Source: an uncultured Clostridia bacterium | GTDB taxonomy: Bacteria; Bacillota; Clostridia; Oscillospirales; Oscillospiraceae | NCBI GenBank assembly: GCA_947176425.1 | Contig: CAMWQV010000166.1 | Location: forward strand, 1 to 5,655 | Direction of reading: 5' to 3' | DNA length: 5,655 nucleotides | Shown here: in pieces, positions 1-5,076 of the stretch | Layout of the letters: each line of letters starts with the position of its first letter | Numbering within the stretch: the stretch's first letter is position 1 | Position numbers and translations under genes: made by a program | Notes under the pieces: model-generated | The model's database searches: none | What the model was told of the DNA's origin: nothing | What the model saw: the letters and a program-made list of their open reading frames with translations, nothing else

Positions 1-214
1 CTGTCTCAAATGAAAATAATTCGGGCAACGAAATATCTAATGCTTCTGCCAATTTCCCAATAGTCTCTAATGTAGGCTTTTTTTCAGCACGTTCTATCTG
101 CCCTAAATGTGCTGGACTGATACCTGCCTTGAAAGATAACTCCTCCTGACTCATTTTCTTCTCGTTCCGTAAAGTGCGGAGCCTTTTTCCAAATTCAAAG
201 GGTAGCTTATTCAT
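1..214 (-). CDS. XRE-family HTH transcriptional regulator (3' end beyond window)
   Basis: The gene reads leftward from ATG at 214-212 and stays open for 71 codons to the left edge, so its C-terminus is missing. The visible protein is almost entirely a Cro/C1-type helix-turn-helix domain (about residues 8-65). Helix 2 is near QEELSFKA (23-30), the turn is GIS (31-33) and the recognition helix is near PAHLGQIER (34-42). The E-R-x-x-x-x-P-T-L pattern (41-49) is typical of the family. It most likely binds DNA as a dimer and controls the divergent membrane-protein genes and itself, since the 150-bp gap contains inverted and direct repeats over promoter elements. A weak GGTG ribosome site lies 5 bases before the ATG. 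The ATG at 219-217 is out of frame and meets a stop at once. What is seen ends in LPELFSF, where many short XRE proteins end, so little may be missing. The family call is sure; the target genes are inferred. Confidence 0.9.
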   Translation of the reverse strand, partial: MNKLPFEFGKRLRTLRNEKKMSQEELSFKAGISPAHLGQIERAEKKPTLETIGKLAEALDISLPELFSFET

Positions 215-229
215 ATCATCACCATATAT

Positions 230-259
230 ATCTTAATGTAGAAATCATTGTCTTGACAA
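230..259 (-). promoter_or_regulatory. Possible promoter of the XRE regulator gene
   Basis: On the minus strand TTGTCA (259-254, five of six bases of the -35 consensus) is followed after 18 bases by TAAGAT (235-230, four of six of the -10 consensus). The predicted transcript would start near 223, only about 9 bases before the ATG, so the leader would be very short and the weak ribosome site would sit at the 5' end. The 7-mer TTGACAA/TTGTCAA at 253-259 is almost symmetric, so it could serve polymerase on either strand. This is a tentative call. Confidence 0.3.
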
Positions 260-299
260 ACTATTTTAGAAATCAAAAATTTATAGTTGTTTTAGAAAT
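239..299 (+). repeat. Three TAGAAAT direct repeats in the divergent control region
   Basis: TAGAAAT occurs at 239-245, 267-273 and 293-299, with starts 28 and 26 bases apart. The first two copies extend to TAGAAATCA and the third reads TAGAAATTA. The second and third share the longer form TTTTAGAAAT (264-273 and 290-299). The spacing is about two and a half helical turns. Iterated short sites between a divergent HTH gene and its neighbour often act as regulator binding sites, but the region is AT-rich and some recurrence is expected by chance. Confidence 0.45.
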
Positions 300-315
300 T
301 ATATTGTGATATACT
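287..315 (+). promoter_or_regulatory. Promoter of the membrane-protein genes, extended -10
   Basis: A -10 box TATACT (310-315, five of six consensus bases) is preceded by TG at 307-308 with one base between, forming an extended -10. A weak -35, TTGTTT (287-292), sits 17 bases upstream, which is the ideal spacing. The transcript should start near 322, giving a leader of about 43 bases before the 61-aa gene. The -10 lies inside an inverted repeat (307-325), so the promoter is probably repressed by a bound regulator. Confidence 0.55.
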
Positions 316-325
316 TGCAATATCA
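307..325. promoter_or_regulatory. Inverted repeat over the -10 box, likely repressor operator
   Basis: TGATAT (307-312) and ATATCA (320-325) form a perfect 6-bp inverted repeat around a 7-base spacer. It covers the extended -10 and the expected transcription start. A second register, ATATTG (301-306) with CAATAT (318-323), overlaps it. An operator placed like this blocks polymerase when occupied, and the adjacent XRE gene is the obvious candidate regulator. Binding itself is inferred. Confidence 0.45.
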
Positions 326-364
326 GCCGAATAAAAGGTGAGCTGGATGGAAAGGAGAAAATAA

Positions 365-550
365 ATGGGAGAGATATTTCTTTTGATTTATTTTGCGGTG
401 GGTTATTGGGCAGTAGGTCAGACGATTTATGCCAATAGAATCATCTTTGGGACTTTCAAGGATATTTTTCTCGAAAAATTTATGTTGGCGTTTCTTTTGG
501 GATGGATTTTAATTCCTATAGCGATTATTAAAAAAATATTGCAAAAATAA
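365..550 (+). CDS. Small two-helix membrane protein, unknown function
   Basis: A 61-residue protein of unknown function, complete from ATG to TAA. An AGGAGA ribosome site (353-358) lies 6 bases before the start, which supports real translation. Two hydrophobic helices are visible, at about residues 4-21 and 40-57, joined by a loop that holds ANRIIFGTFKD and is mildly basic. The C-terminus, IKKILQK, is basic. Both ends are therefore probably cytosolic with a short outside or re-entrant loop. It is the first gene after the XRE-flanked promoter, and the next gene starts 95 bases later with no terminator between, so it probably shares a transcript with the two downstream membrane proteins. Small proteins of this build can be accessory subunits, immunity proteins or toxins; nothing here decides between them. 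Confidence 0.75.
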   Translation: MGEIFLLIYFAVGYWAVGQTIYANRIIFGTFKDIFLEKFMLAFLLGWILIPIAIIKKILQK

Positions 551-586
551 CCGGCTAAGATTAGACACTGAGCTATAAACGGGCAA

Positions 587-598
587 AACTGTACAGTT
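587..598. repeat. 12-bp perfect palindrome between two membrane-protein genes
   Basis: AACTGTACAGTT at 587-598 is a perfect 12-bp palindrome in the 95-base gap before the 155-aa gene. No T-tract follows, so it is not a terminator. It could be a regulator site or a small hairpin in the mRNA leader. No convincing promoter was found beside it. Confidence 0.35.
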
Positions 599-630
599 AC
601 CCAATTTCATTGAGATTGACTGAGAGAAGC

Positions 631-638
631 AGGAAGGA
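631..638 (+). promoter_or_regulatory. Ribosome binding site that sets the 155-aa start
   Basis: AGGAAGGA (631-638) lies 7 bases before ATG 646. It is only one base before ATG 640 and lies downstream of the in-frame TTG at 610, so 646 is the favoured start. Confidence 0.65.
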
Positions 639-645
639 AATGTTT

Positions 646-1113
646 ATGGAAAGCAAATTGTTGCGTGTATTGCGAACTGTGTTCATAGTTTTCGCTGCAC
701 TGATTACCATAGGGTTAATCTTTTTAGTATGTTGTACCGGACCGTTTAATGCGGTATGGATATTCGCAATCGTTGGCCTAGCAGCCTGCATTTTTTGTAA
801 ATGTATTCACCTAGGTATTCATTCTATTTTTAAGAATAACTTGCCAAATTGGTATATAGTTCCGGCTTTTAAGAATAAATTGCGGATTCTTTGTTTTGCC
901 GCTTCACTCATACTCTTCTTTGTCAGCGTTACAGTCTGTGGAAGAATGTTGGGAGAGAATACGATATTAGCTTCATTAGGAGCCGTATCAGGTATCATAA
1001 AAGGAATAGCGGGAAAGAATATTGGAAAGTTTATAGCGTATATAAAGGGCATGATTGGAGTCAGAATAGCATTTACTGAGACGGCAGTCAGAAGCGCAAT
1101 ATGGGGACTATAA
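646..1113 (+). CDS. Three-helix membrane protein, paralogue of the next gene's N-terminus
   Basis: The protein has 155 residues from ATG 646, chosen because of the AGGAAGGA site 7 bases upstream. Three hydrophobic helices are visible at about residues 11-30, 34-53 and 80-98. The loop between helices 2 and 3 is basic and carries IHLGIHSIFKNNLP (54-67). Almost the same motif occurs at residues 52-65 of the next gene's product, and the match runs on without gaps into helix 3, so the two are paralogues over the membrane domain. By the positive-inside rule the N-terminus and this loop are cytosolic and the tail is outside. That tail (about 101-155) is rich in glycine and lysine, with lysines at 119, 124, 128 and 134, and could form an amphipathic cationic helix. 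The large C-terminal domain of the paralogue is absent. It ends 11 bases before the next ATG. The function is unknown. Confidence 0.75.
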   Translation: MESKLLRVLRTVFIVFAALITIGLIFLVCCTGPFNAVWIFAIVGLAACIFCKCIHLGIHSIFKNNLPNWYIVPAFKNKLRILCFAASLILFFVSVTVCGRMLGENTILASLGAVSGIIKGIAGKNIGKFIAYIKGMIGVRIAFTETAVRSAIWGL

Positions 1114-1114
1114 C

Positions 1115-1121
1115 GGAGGAG
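1115..1121 (+). promoter_or_regulatory. Ribosome binding site that sets the 525-aa start
   Basis: GGAGGAG (1115-1121) directly follows the TAA of the previous gene (1111-1113) and places ATG 1125 at good spacing, 5 bases after GGAGG. The in-frame ATG at 1101 lies upstream of it, inside the preceding gene, and lacks such a site. Confidence 0.7.
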
Positions 1122-1124
1122 AAC

Positions 1125-2702
1125 ATGAAGAAAAAATTAGTGATACTGTTTCCAATAGGTCTGTTTCTGCTGGTACTCCTTTGTGCAAGCTGGAAATTTC
1201 CCCTGTGTGCGGAGGCATTTATCTATTTGTTCATACTGGGAATAGTCAGCCTATTAGCATATCTCATGTATAAGTACATACATAAGGGCTTACGTAAAGC
1301 TTTCAAGGATAATCTGCCCCATTTGTGCCAGACAATTCCCTTCAAGACTATAGTTGGTATTCTGTGTGTTCTGATTTCATTTGAAGCATTCTATAGGTTT
1401 ACTGGTTCCATACCTGGCATATTCCTTGCGAGAGGCACTAGAGCTATATTTTCACAGATTGAACATATTGTTGGCTATGAACCTCCGTTGCAGGAAAATG
1501 TTATTTCTTCTGAACCACCCAGCCTGGAGCAGCCGGATCAGCAGGAATCACTAATTGATGCAGCAGAGAACCCGGTTGCCCCGGAGCAGCTGTACGCACC
1601 TATTTTGGAAAAGTACAGGACAGCATTGTCACAGGACTACGATATGGGGCAGCTACGTGATGCCGGATTAAATTATATGTGTGCGTATCATGATGATACC
1701 TCCGAAATCGGATATGCTTTTCTGGATGTGGATCAAAATGGAATACCAGAGTTGTTCATTGGCGAAATATCCGAAGGAGATTACTTCTTTGATTATTATA
1801 CCATTATTGAGGGAACCTCTATCCTGGTAGCCCAAAGTTCAGAGCGTGACCGCTACTACCTGTGTGCTGACGGAGCTATTGCTAACGAAGGCTCCAGCAG
1901 TGCGTTTGACAGCTTCAGTGCCTATTATACCGTTGGTGCGCAGGGCCAGCTAATTTTGTCCGAAGCGGTCATTTATGATGAGAATTATAGTTCGGACTGT
2001 GCTTGGTACAGCACGAGCGCAATTTCAGCAGAGGGTGCTTCTCCCTTGTCCTGGGAGAGAGTGGAATTGATTTACAAAAAGCACGAATATGTCCCGATTG
2101 AGTATGTTTCCTTCTTCCCTGACGGTTCGCCGAAACCCGTGGCAGCAGAGCCGTCTGCAATGCTGAAACGTGAAGATATAGATACTTTACTGGCTGTGGA
2201 AGTACCTCCATTTGTGGCAACAGCAGGCGAAAATATTGAAATTGATTTGCAATCTGATGATGTGGCATCAATTCGTATTCCCCTGCAATCCGCTGTTCCA
2301 GATGCGTTTACAGTTACTGGTACGGTAGATGTTTTAGCAATAAAAGATAGTAATGGACATTGGGACGCAGAAACGTATCAGAAAAATTGCAAAATTGTCT
2401 ATAATTATGCCGACTCATACGACGAAAATGACAGACAAGTACGGTCCTGTTATATTGAAAGCGAAGTTACAGTTGGAGCAGGGTGCGCGATGATTAATAT
2501 TATGCCAATAGACCGATCCTCTGGCGGCAGTGATCCAACCGGCGACACACATATTGCGTATCTTGACTACTGTACAGAGAACAGTCCCGATGGTGCTGTG
2601 TATGTACTGGAAACGGCATATGGTGATATTCGCGTTTATATGGATGCACAAATGAAACCTATAGCAGTGAGGCTTCCGGCAGATATTTGGAGTATTGCAT
2701 AA
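1125..2702 (+). CDS. Membrane-anchored protein with a large outside domain and DxDxNGxxE loop
   Basis: The protein has 525 residues from ATG 1125. An N-terminal membrane domain has helices at about 4-22, 29-50 and 74-92, with the basic loop IHKGLRKAFKDNLP (52-65) shared with the previous gene's product. The positive-inside rule puts the remainder outside the cell. A proline-, glutamate- and glutamine-rich linker (about 119-158) follows. The region near 155-335 resembles exported proteins common in Clostridia and contains DVDQNGIPEL (201-210), a calcium-loop-like pattern with D201, D203, N205 and E209. A second soluble part (about 355-525) is rich in beta-type sequence and begins after a P/A-rich stretch. 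No enzyme motif, lipobox or sortase signal was seen. It is probably co-transcribed with the 155-aa gene, 11 bases upstream, and ends before a strong terminator. It may act as a surface sensor or binding protein, but the function is not established. Confidence 0.8.
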   Translation: MKKKLVILFPIGLFLLVLLCASWKFPLCAEAFIYLFILGIVSLLAYLMYKYIHKGLRKAFKDNLPHLCQTIPFKTIVGILCVLISFEAFYRFTGSIPGIFLARGTRAIFSQIEHIVGYEPPLQENVISSEPPSLEQPDQQESLIDAAENPVAPEQLYAPILEKYRTALSQDYDMGQLRDAGLNYMCAYHDDTSEIGYAFLDVDQNGIPELFIGEISEGDYFFDYYTIIEGTSILVAQSSERDRYYLCADGAIANEGSSSAFDSFSAYYTVGAQGQLILSEAVIYDENYSSDCAWYSTSAISAEGASPLSWERVELIYKKHEYVPIEYVSFFPDGSPKPVAAEPSAMLKREDIDTLLAVEVPPFVATAGENIEIDLQSDDVASIRIPLQSAVPDAFTVTGTVDVLAIKDSNGHWDAETYQKNCKIVYNYADSYDENDRQVRSCYIESEVTVGAGCAMINIMPIDRSSGGSDPTGDTHIAYLDYCTENSPDGAVYVLETAYGDIRVYMDAQMKPIAVRLPADIWSIA

Positions 2703-2757
2703 AGCAGTTTTTTTGAAGATATCCTTATAAACAGTTCCAATCTTTTACGCAGGAACA

Positions 2758-2813
2758 AATGCCATGCACATGGGAGAGAGTATTCCATGTGCATGGCATT
2801 CTTTTATCTTTTT
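2758..2813 (+). terminator. Rho-independent terminator with 16-bp perfect stem
   Basis: AATGCCATGCACATGG (2758-2773) pairs perfectly with CCATGTGCATGGCATT (2785-2800) around an 11-base loop, followed by CTTTTATCTTTTT (2801-2813). It lies 55 bases after the 525-aa gene and 25 bases before the hsdM -35 box, so it separates the two transcription units. Each arm is also nearly palindromic in itself (CCATGCACATGG, CCATGTGCATGG). Confidence 0.85.
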
Positions 2814-2837
2814 CGGGCATAACAGCAGTAACCCAGG

Positions 2838-2866
2838 TTGCATTTTGTCGTTTTTAATTGTATAAT
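2838..2866 (+). promoter_or_regulatory. Promoter of the type I restriction-modification operon
   Basis: A perfect -10 box TATAAT (2861-2866) has TTGCAT (2838-2843) 17 bases upstream; only the TTG matches the -35 consensus. Transcription should start near 2873, giving a leader of about 28 bases that contains the hsdM ribosome site. Its position directly after the terminator supports an independent operon. Confidence 0.65.
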
Positions 2867-2885
2867 GAGGGCACTAAAAAATTCC

Positions 2886-2892
2886 AGAGGAG
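2886..2892 (+). promoter_or_regulatory. Ribosome binding site that sets the hsdM start
   Basis: AGAGGAG (2886-2892) lies 8 bases before ATG 2901. The reading frame stays open upstream to a TTG at 2838, but that codon overlaps the promoter's -35 box and would not be transcribed, so 2901 is the start. Confidence 0.75.
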
Positions 2893-2900
2893 AAAACGGT

Positions 2901-4397
2901 ATGCGAAATACAAGCGACATCGGCTTTGAGAAACAAATCTGGGAAGCGGCGTGCGTGCTGCGGGGCAACATAGACGCGTCAGAATACAAATCGGTTGTAC
3001 TGGGTTTAATCTTCCTAAAATACATTTCGGACCGTTTTGAGGCAAAGTACCGGGAATTGCTGGAGGAAGGGGACGGTTTTGAGGAGGACATCGACGAGTA
3101 CACCGCAGAAAACATCTTCTTTGTCCCGGAGAATGCCCGCTGGACCACGATTTCCGCCGCCGCGCACACTCCGGAGATCGGAACCGTCATCGACGACGCC
3201 ATGCGGAGCATCGAGAAAGAGAACAAGCGGCTGAAAGACATCCTCCCGAAAAACTTTGCACGTCCGGAACTGGACAAGCGGCGGTTGGGGGAGGTTGTGG
3301 ACCTGTTTACCAATATTCAGATGATCGAACACGGAAACAGCAAAGACATTTTAGGCCGCACCTATGAATACTGCTTGTCGAAGTTTGCGGAACAGGAGGG
3401 CAAACTGGCCGGGGAGTTCTACACGCCCGCCTGCGTTGTGCGAACCCTCGTGGAAGTCTTACAGCCCTATCATGGCCGCGTCTATGACCCCTGCTGCGGG
3501 TCCGGCGGGATGTTTGTACAGTCGGCAAAGTTCATCGAGAAGCACGGCGGCAATATCAATCGGATCTCGGTCTTTGGGCAGGACTCCAACCCCACCACTT
3601 GGAAAATGGCACAGATGAATCTTGCCATACGGGGCATTGAAGCAGACCTGGGGAAATATCATGCGGATACGTTTTTCAACGACTGCCACCCGCAGCTCAA
3701 GGCCGATTTTATTATGGCAAATCCGCCCTTCAACCTCTCCGGCTGGGGGCAGGATCAGCTGCTGGACGATATCCGCTGGCAGTTCGGGACGCCCCCCGCC
3801 GGGAACGCGAACTTTGCTTGGCTGCAGCATATGATCTGGCACCTCGCCCCCAACGGCCGGATCGGTATGGTGCTGGCGAATGGTTCCCTGTCCTCTCAGT
3901 CCGGCGGTGAGGGGGAAATACGGAAAAATATCATCAACGCCGATCTCGTTGACTGCATTATCGCGATGCCAACGCAGCTTTTTTACACGACACAAATTCC
4001 CGTTTCCCTTTGGTTCCTCGCCAAAAATAAAAAGCAAAAGGGGAAAACTTTGTTTATCGACGCCCGGAAACTGGGAACGATGGTTACAAGGAAACTGCGG
4101 GAATTGACCGATGACGATATTCAAAAAATCGCGGACACATACAACGCTTTTGTTGACGGAACACTGGAAAATGTCAAGAGCTTTTGTGCCGTGGCAACCA
4201 TACAAGAAATTCAGAAACAGGACTACATCCTGACCCCCGGGCGGTATGTGGGTATTGAGGAACAGCAAGATGACGGCGAACCCTTCGAGGAGAAAATGGG
4301 ACGGCTTACGGCGGAATTGTCAGAATTGTTCGCACAATCTCATAGACTAGAGAACGAAATCAGAAAACAGTTGGGAGGTATTGGATATGAAATATGA
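2901..4397 (+). CDS. hsdM: Type I restriction-modification methyltransferase subunit HsdM
   Basis: The 498-residue protein is the usual length for HsdM. It transfers a methyl group from S-adenosylmethionine to N6 of adenine, in a complex with HsdS, which picks the site, and with HsdR when restriction occurs. The N-terminal HsdM helical domain covers about 5-145, starting SDIGFEKQIWEAACVLRG. The catalytic domain covers about 150-455: the conserved GEFYTP (171-176), the AdoMet-binding motif DPCCGSGGM (196-204) and the catalytic NPPF (274-277) are all intact. The C-terminal helices (about 460-498) should contact HsdS. The start at 2901 is set by AGAGGAG and a promoter just upstream. The 3' end overlaps the MNT gene by 11 bases, so translation is probably coupled. 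The core is GC-rich (blocks at 3121-3180 and 3721-3780 count 67% and 65% GC), while the last 60 bases are about 40%, like the following genes. The family assignment is firm. Confidence 0.97.
   Translation: MRNTSDIGFEKQIWEAACVLRGNIDASEYKSVVLGLIFLKYISDRFEAKYRELLEEGDGFEEDIDEYTAENIFFVPENARWTTISAAAHTPEIGTVIDDAMRSIEKENKRLKDILPKNFARPELDKRRLGEVVDLFTNIQMIEHGNSKDILGRTYEYCLSKFAEQEGKLAGEFYTPACVVRTLVEVLQPYHGRVYDPCCGSGGMFVQSAKFIEKHGGNINRISVFGQDSNPTTWKMAQMNLAIRGIEADLGKYHADTFFNDCHPQLKADFIMANPPFNLSGWGQDQLLDDIRWQFGTPPAGNANFAWLQHMIWHLAPNGRIGMVLANGSLSSQSGGEGEIRKNIINADLVDCIIAMPTQLFYTTQIPVSLWFLAKNKKQKGKTLFIDARKLGTMVTRKLRELTDDDIQKIADTYNAFVDGTLENVKSFCAVATIQEIQKQDYILTPGRYVGIEEQQDDGEPFEEKMGRLTAELSELFAQSHRLENEIRKQLGGIGYEI
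4373..4378 (+). promoter_or_regulatory. Ribosome binding site of the MNT gene inside hsdM
   Basis: GGGAGG (4373-4378) lies within the last hsdM codons, 8 bases before ATG 4387. The in-frame TTG at 4381 is too close to it. The site makes the MNT gene translatable as hsdM translation ends. Confidence 0.7.
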
Positions 4398-4680
4398 TCT
4401 TGACAAAAGAGTCGAAGAGGATATTATCAGAATTGCAAAGAGAAATGCTATTAAAAAAGTCATTCTTTTCGGTTCAAGAGCAAGAGGCAATAATTCCGAA
4501 AGAAGCGACATTGATCTTGCTGTAAGCGGCGGAGACGCACTCAATTTTTATTATGATGTGGACGAACAGGCTTGGACTTTGCTGATGTTTGACGTTGTGA
4601 ATCTCGACAGGGGAATCAGCGAAGAGCTGCAAGCCGAAATCAACAGGGACGGAGTGATTTTGTATGAAGAAATGGGATAA
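4387..4680 (+). CDS. mntA: MNT-domain nucleotidyltransferase, MntA-like antitoxin (type VII TA)
   Basis: A 97-residue minimal nucleotidyltransferase of the DNA polymerase beta fold. The signature GSRARG (29-34) with DID at 41-43 fits GSx10DxD exactly: G29, S30, then metal-binding D41 and D43. D69, in MFDVVNLD, is the likely third carboxylate. The length and lack of other domains match MntA/HI0073-type proteins. In studied HEPN/MNT pairs this enzyme moves AMP from ATP onto a tyrosine of its HEPN partner and so silences the toxin. The partner gene follows with a 17-base overlap, which fixes the assignment. The ATG at 4387 has GGGAGG 8 bases upstream and overlaps hsdM by 11 bases, so it is the third layer of a tightly packed operon. 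All catalytic residues are present, so the enzyme should be active. The antitoxin role is taken from the family and not shown here. The symbol follows toxin-antitoxin usage and is unrelated to manganese transport. Confidence 0.9.
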   Translation: MKYDLDKRVEEDIIRIAKRNAIKKVILFGSRARGNNSERSDIDLAVSGGDALNFYYDVDEQAWTLLMFDVVNLDRGISEELQAEINRDGVILYEEMG

Positions 4681-5053
4681 TTTTTGCAGGGCGCTTGCCA
4701 ACTTGAAAGAGGGGGCAAAATTAGAGGAACCTTATTCTGTTGTTGAACTGACGGGAATTGTCTGCCTGTTTACAATCTGTTTCGAGCAGGCATGGAAACT
4801 GATGAAAGAAGTATTGGAAAATCACGGCAGATTTGATCAAAAAACCGGTTCACCTAGAGCGATTATCAAGATGGCCTATCAGTGTGGGATGATCGATCAG
4901 TGCGAAGACTGGCTTGACCTGCTGGAATCAAGAAATATCCTCGCCCACACATACACCGAAAAGCAAGCACTGTATGTCATCGGGATGGTGAAGTCTAGTT
5001 ATGTTGCTTTGTTTGATGAGCTGAAAGCAGAACTGGAAAAGAATTGGTTATGA
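4664..5053 (+). CDS. hepT: HEPN-domain toxin, HepT-like ribonuclease (type VII TA)
   Basis: A 129-residue, mostly helical protein of the HI0074 type (nucleotidyltransferase substrate-binding family), which belongs to the HEPN superfamily. The HEPN catalytic motif is at RNILAHTY: R90, four residues, H95, then Y97, giving Rx4HxY. In characterised HepT toxins the arginine and histidine form the RNase site across a dimer, and the tyrosine two residues after the histidine is AMPylated by MntA, which blocks it. All three residues are intact here, so it can be predicted to be a working toxin with Y97 as the modification site. The ATG at 4664 overlaps the MNT gene by 17 bases with GGAGTG 7 bases upstream, so antitoxin is made first and toxin follows by coupling. 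It lies between hsdM and hsdS rather than standing alone. Its RNA target cannot be told from the sequence. Confidence 0.9.
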   Translation: MKKWDNFCRALANLKEGAKLEEPYSVVELTGIVCLFTICFEQAWKLMKEVLENHGRFDQKTGSPRAIIKMAYQCGMIDQCEDWLDLLESRNILAHTYTEKQALYVIGMVKSSYVALFDELKAELEKNWL

Positions 5054-5059
5054 TATAAT
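5051..5059 (+). promoter_or_regulatory. Possible extended -10 promoter in front of hsdS
   Basis: TGATATAAT (5051-5059) matches the extended -10 consensus TGnTATAAT perfectly, starting at the hepT stop codon. No -35 was found at usual spacing. The start would fall near 5066, within the GGGGG ribosome site, so the leader would be about 11 bases. It could supply HsdS apart from the long operon, or be chance. Confidence 0.35.
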
Positions 5060-5062
5060 TCT

Positions 5063-5067
5063 GGGGG
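5063..5067 (+). promoter_or_regulatory. Ribosome binding site that sets the hsdS start
   Basis: GGGGG (5063-5067) lies 9 bases before ATG 5077 and 3 bases before the in-frame TTG 5071. ATG 5077 is preferred; the frame is closed by TAA at 5056-5058. Confidence 0.5.
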
Positions 5068-5076
5068 CGATTGGGT

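Noticed and set aside
253..280. Consensus TTGACA (253-258) as -35 for a rightward promoter
   Set aside because: The best -10 at allowed spacing is AAAAAT (275-280), which lacks the first T. The extended -10 pair at 287-315 is clearly better. The hexamer may instead serve the leftward gene.
1969..2271. Minus-strand frame of 100 aa inside the 525-aa gene
   Set aside because: Histidine-, glutamine- and serine-rich low-quality sequence opposite a well-supported gene.
2838..2900. Longer HsdM form starting at TTG 2838
   Set aside because: The extra 21 codons cover the promoter and the ribosome site, and the HsdM family begins at SDIGFEKQIW, just after ATG 2901.
2804..3332. Minus-strand frames of 169 and 105 aa over the hsdM 5' end
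   Set aside because: They are antisense to the HsdM N-terminal domain and cover the operon promoter. They overlap one another and show no protein-like features.
3459..4268. Long minus-strand reading frame (269 aa) opposite hsdM
   Set aside because: It lies wholly within hsdM, whose motifs are intact. It has no recognisable domain and a proline-, glycine- and arginine-rich composition typical of the antisense of a GC-rich gene.
4381..4386. TTG 4381 as start of the MNT protein
   Set aside because: It is only 2 bases from GGGAGG. ATG 4387 has an 8-base spacing and gives a normal family N-terminus.
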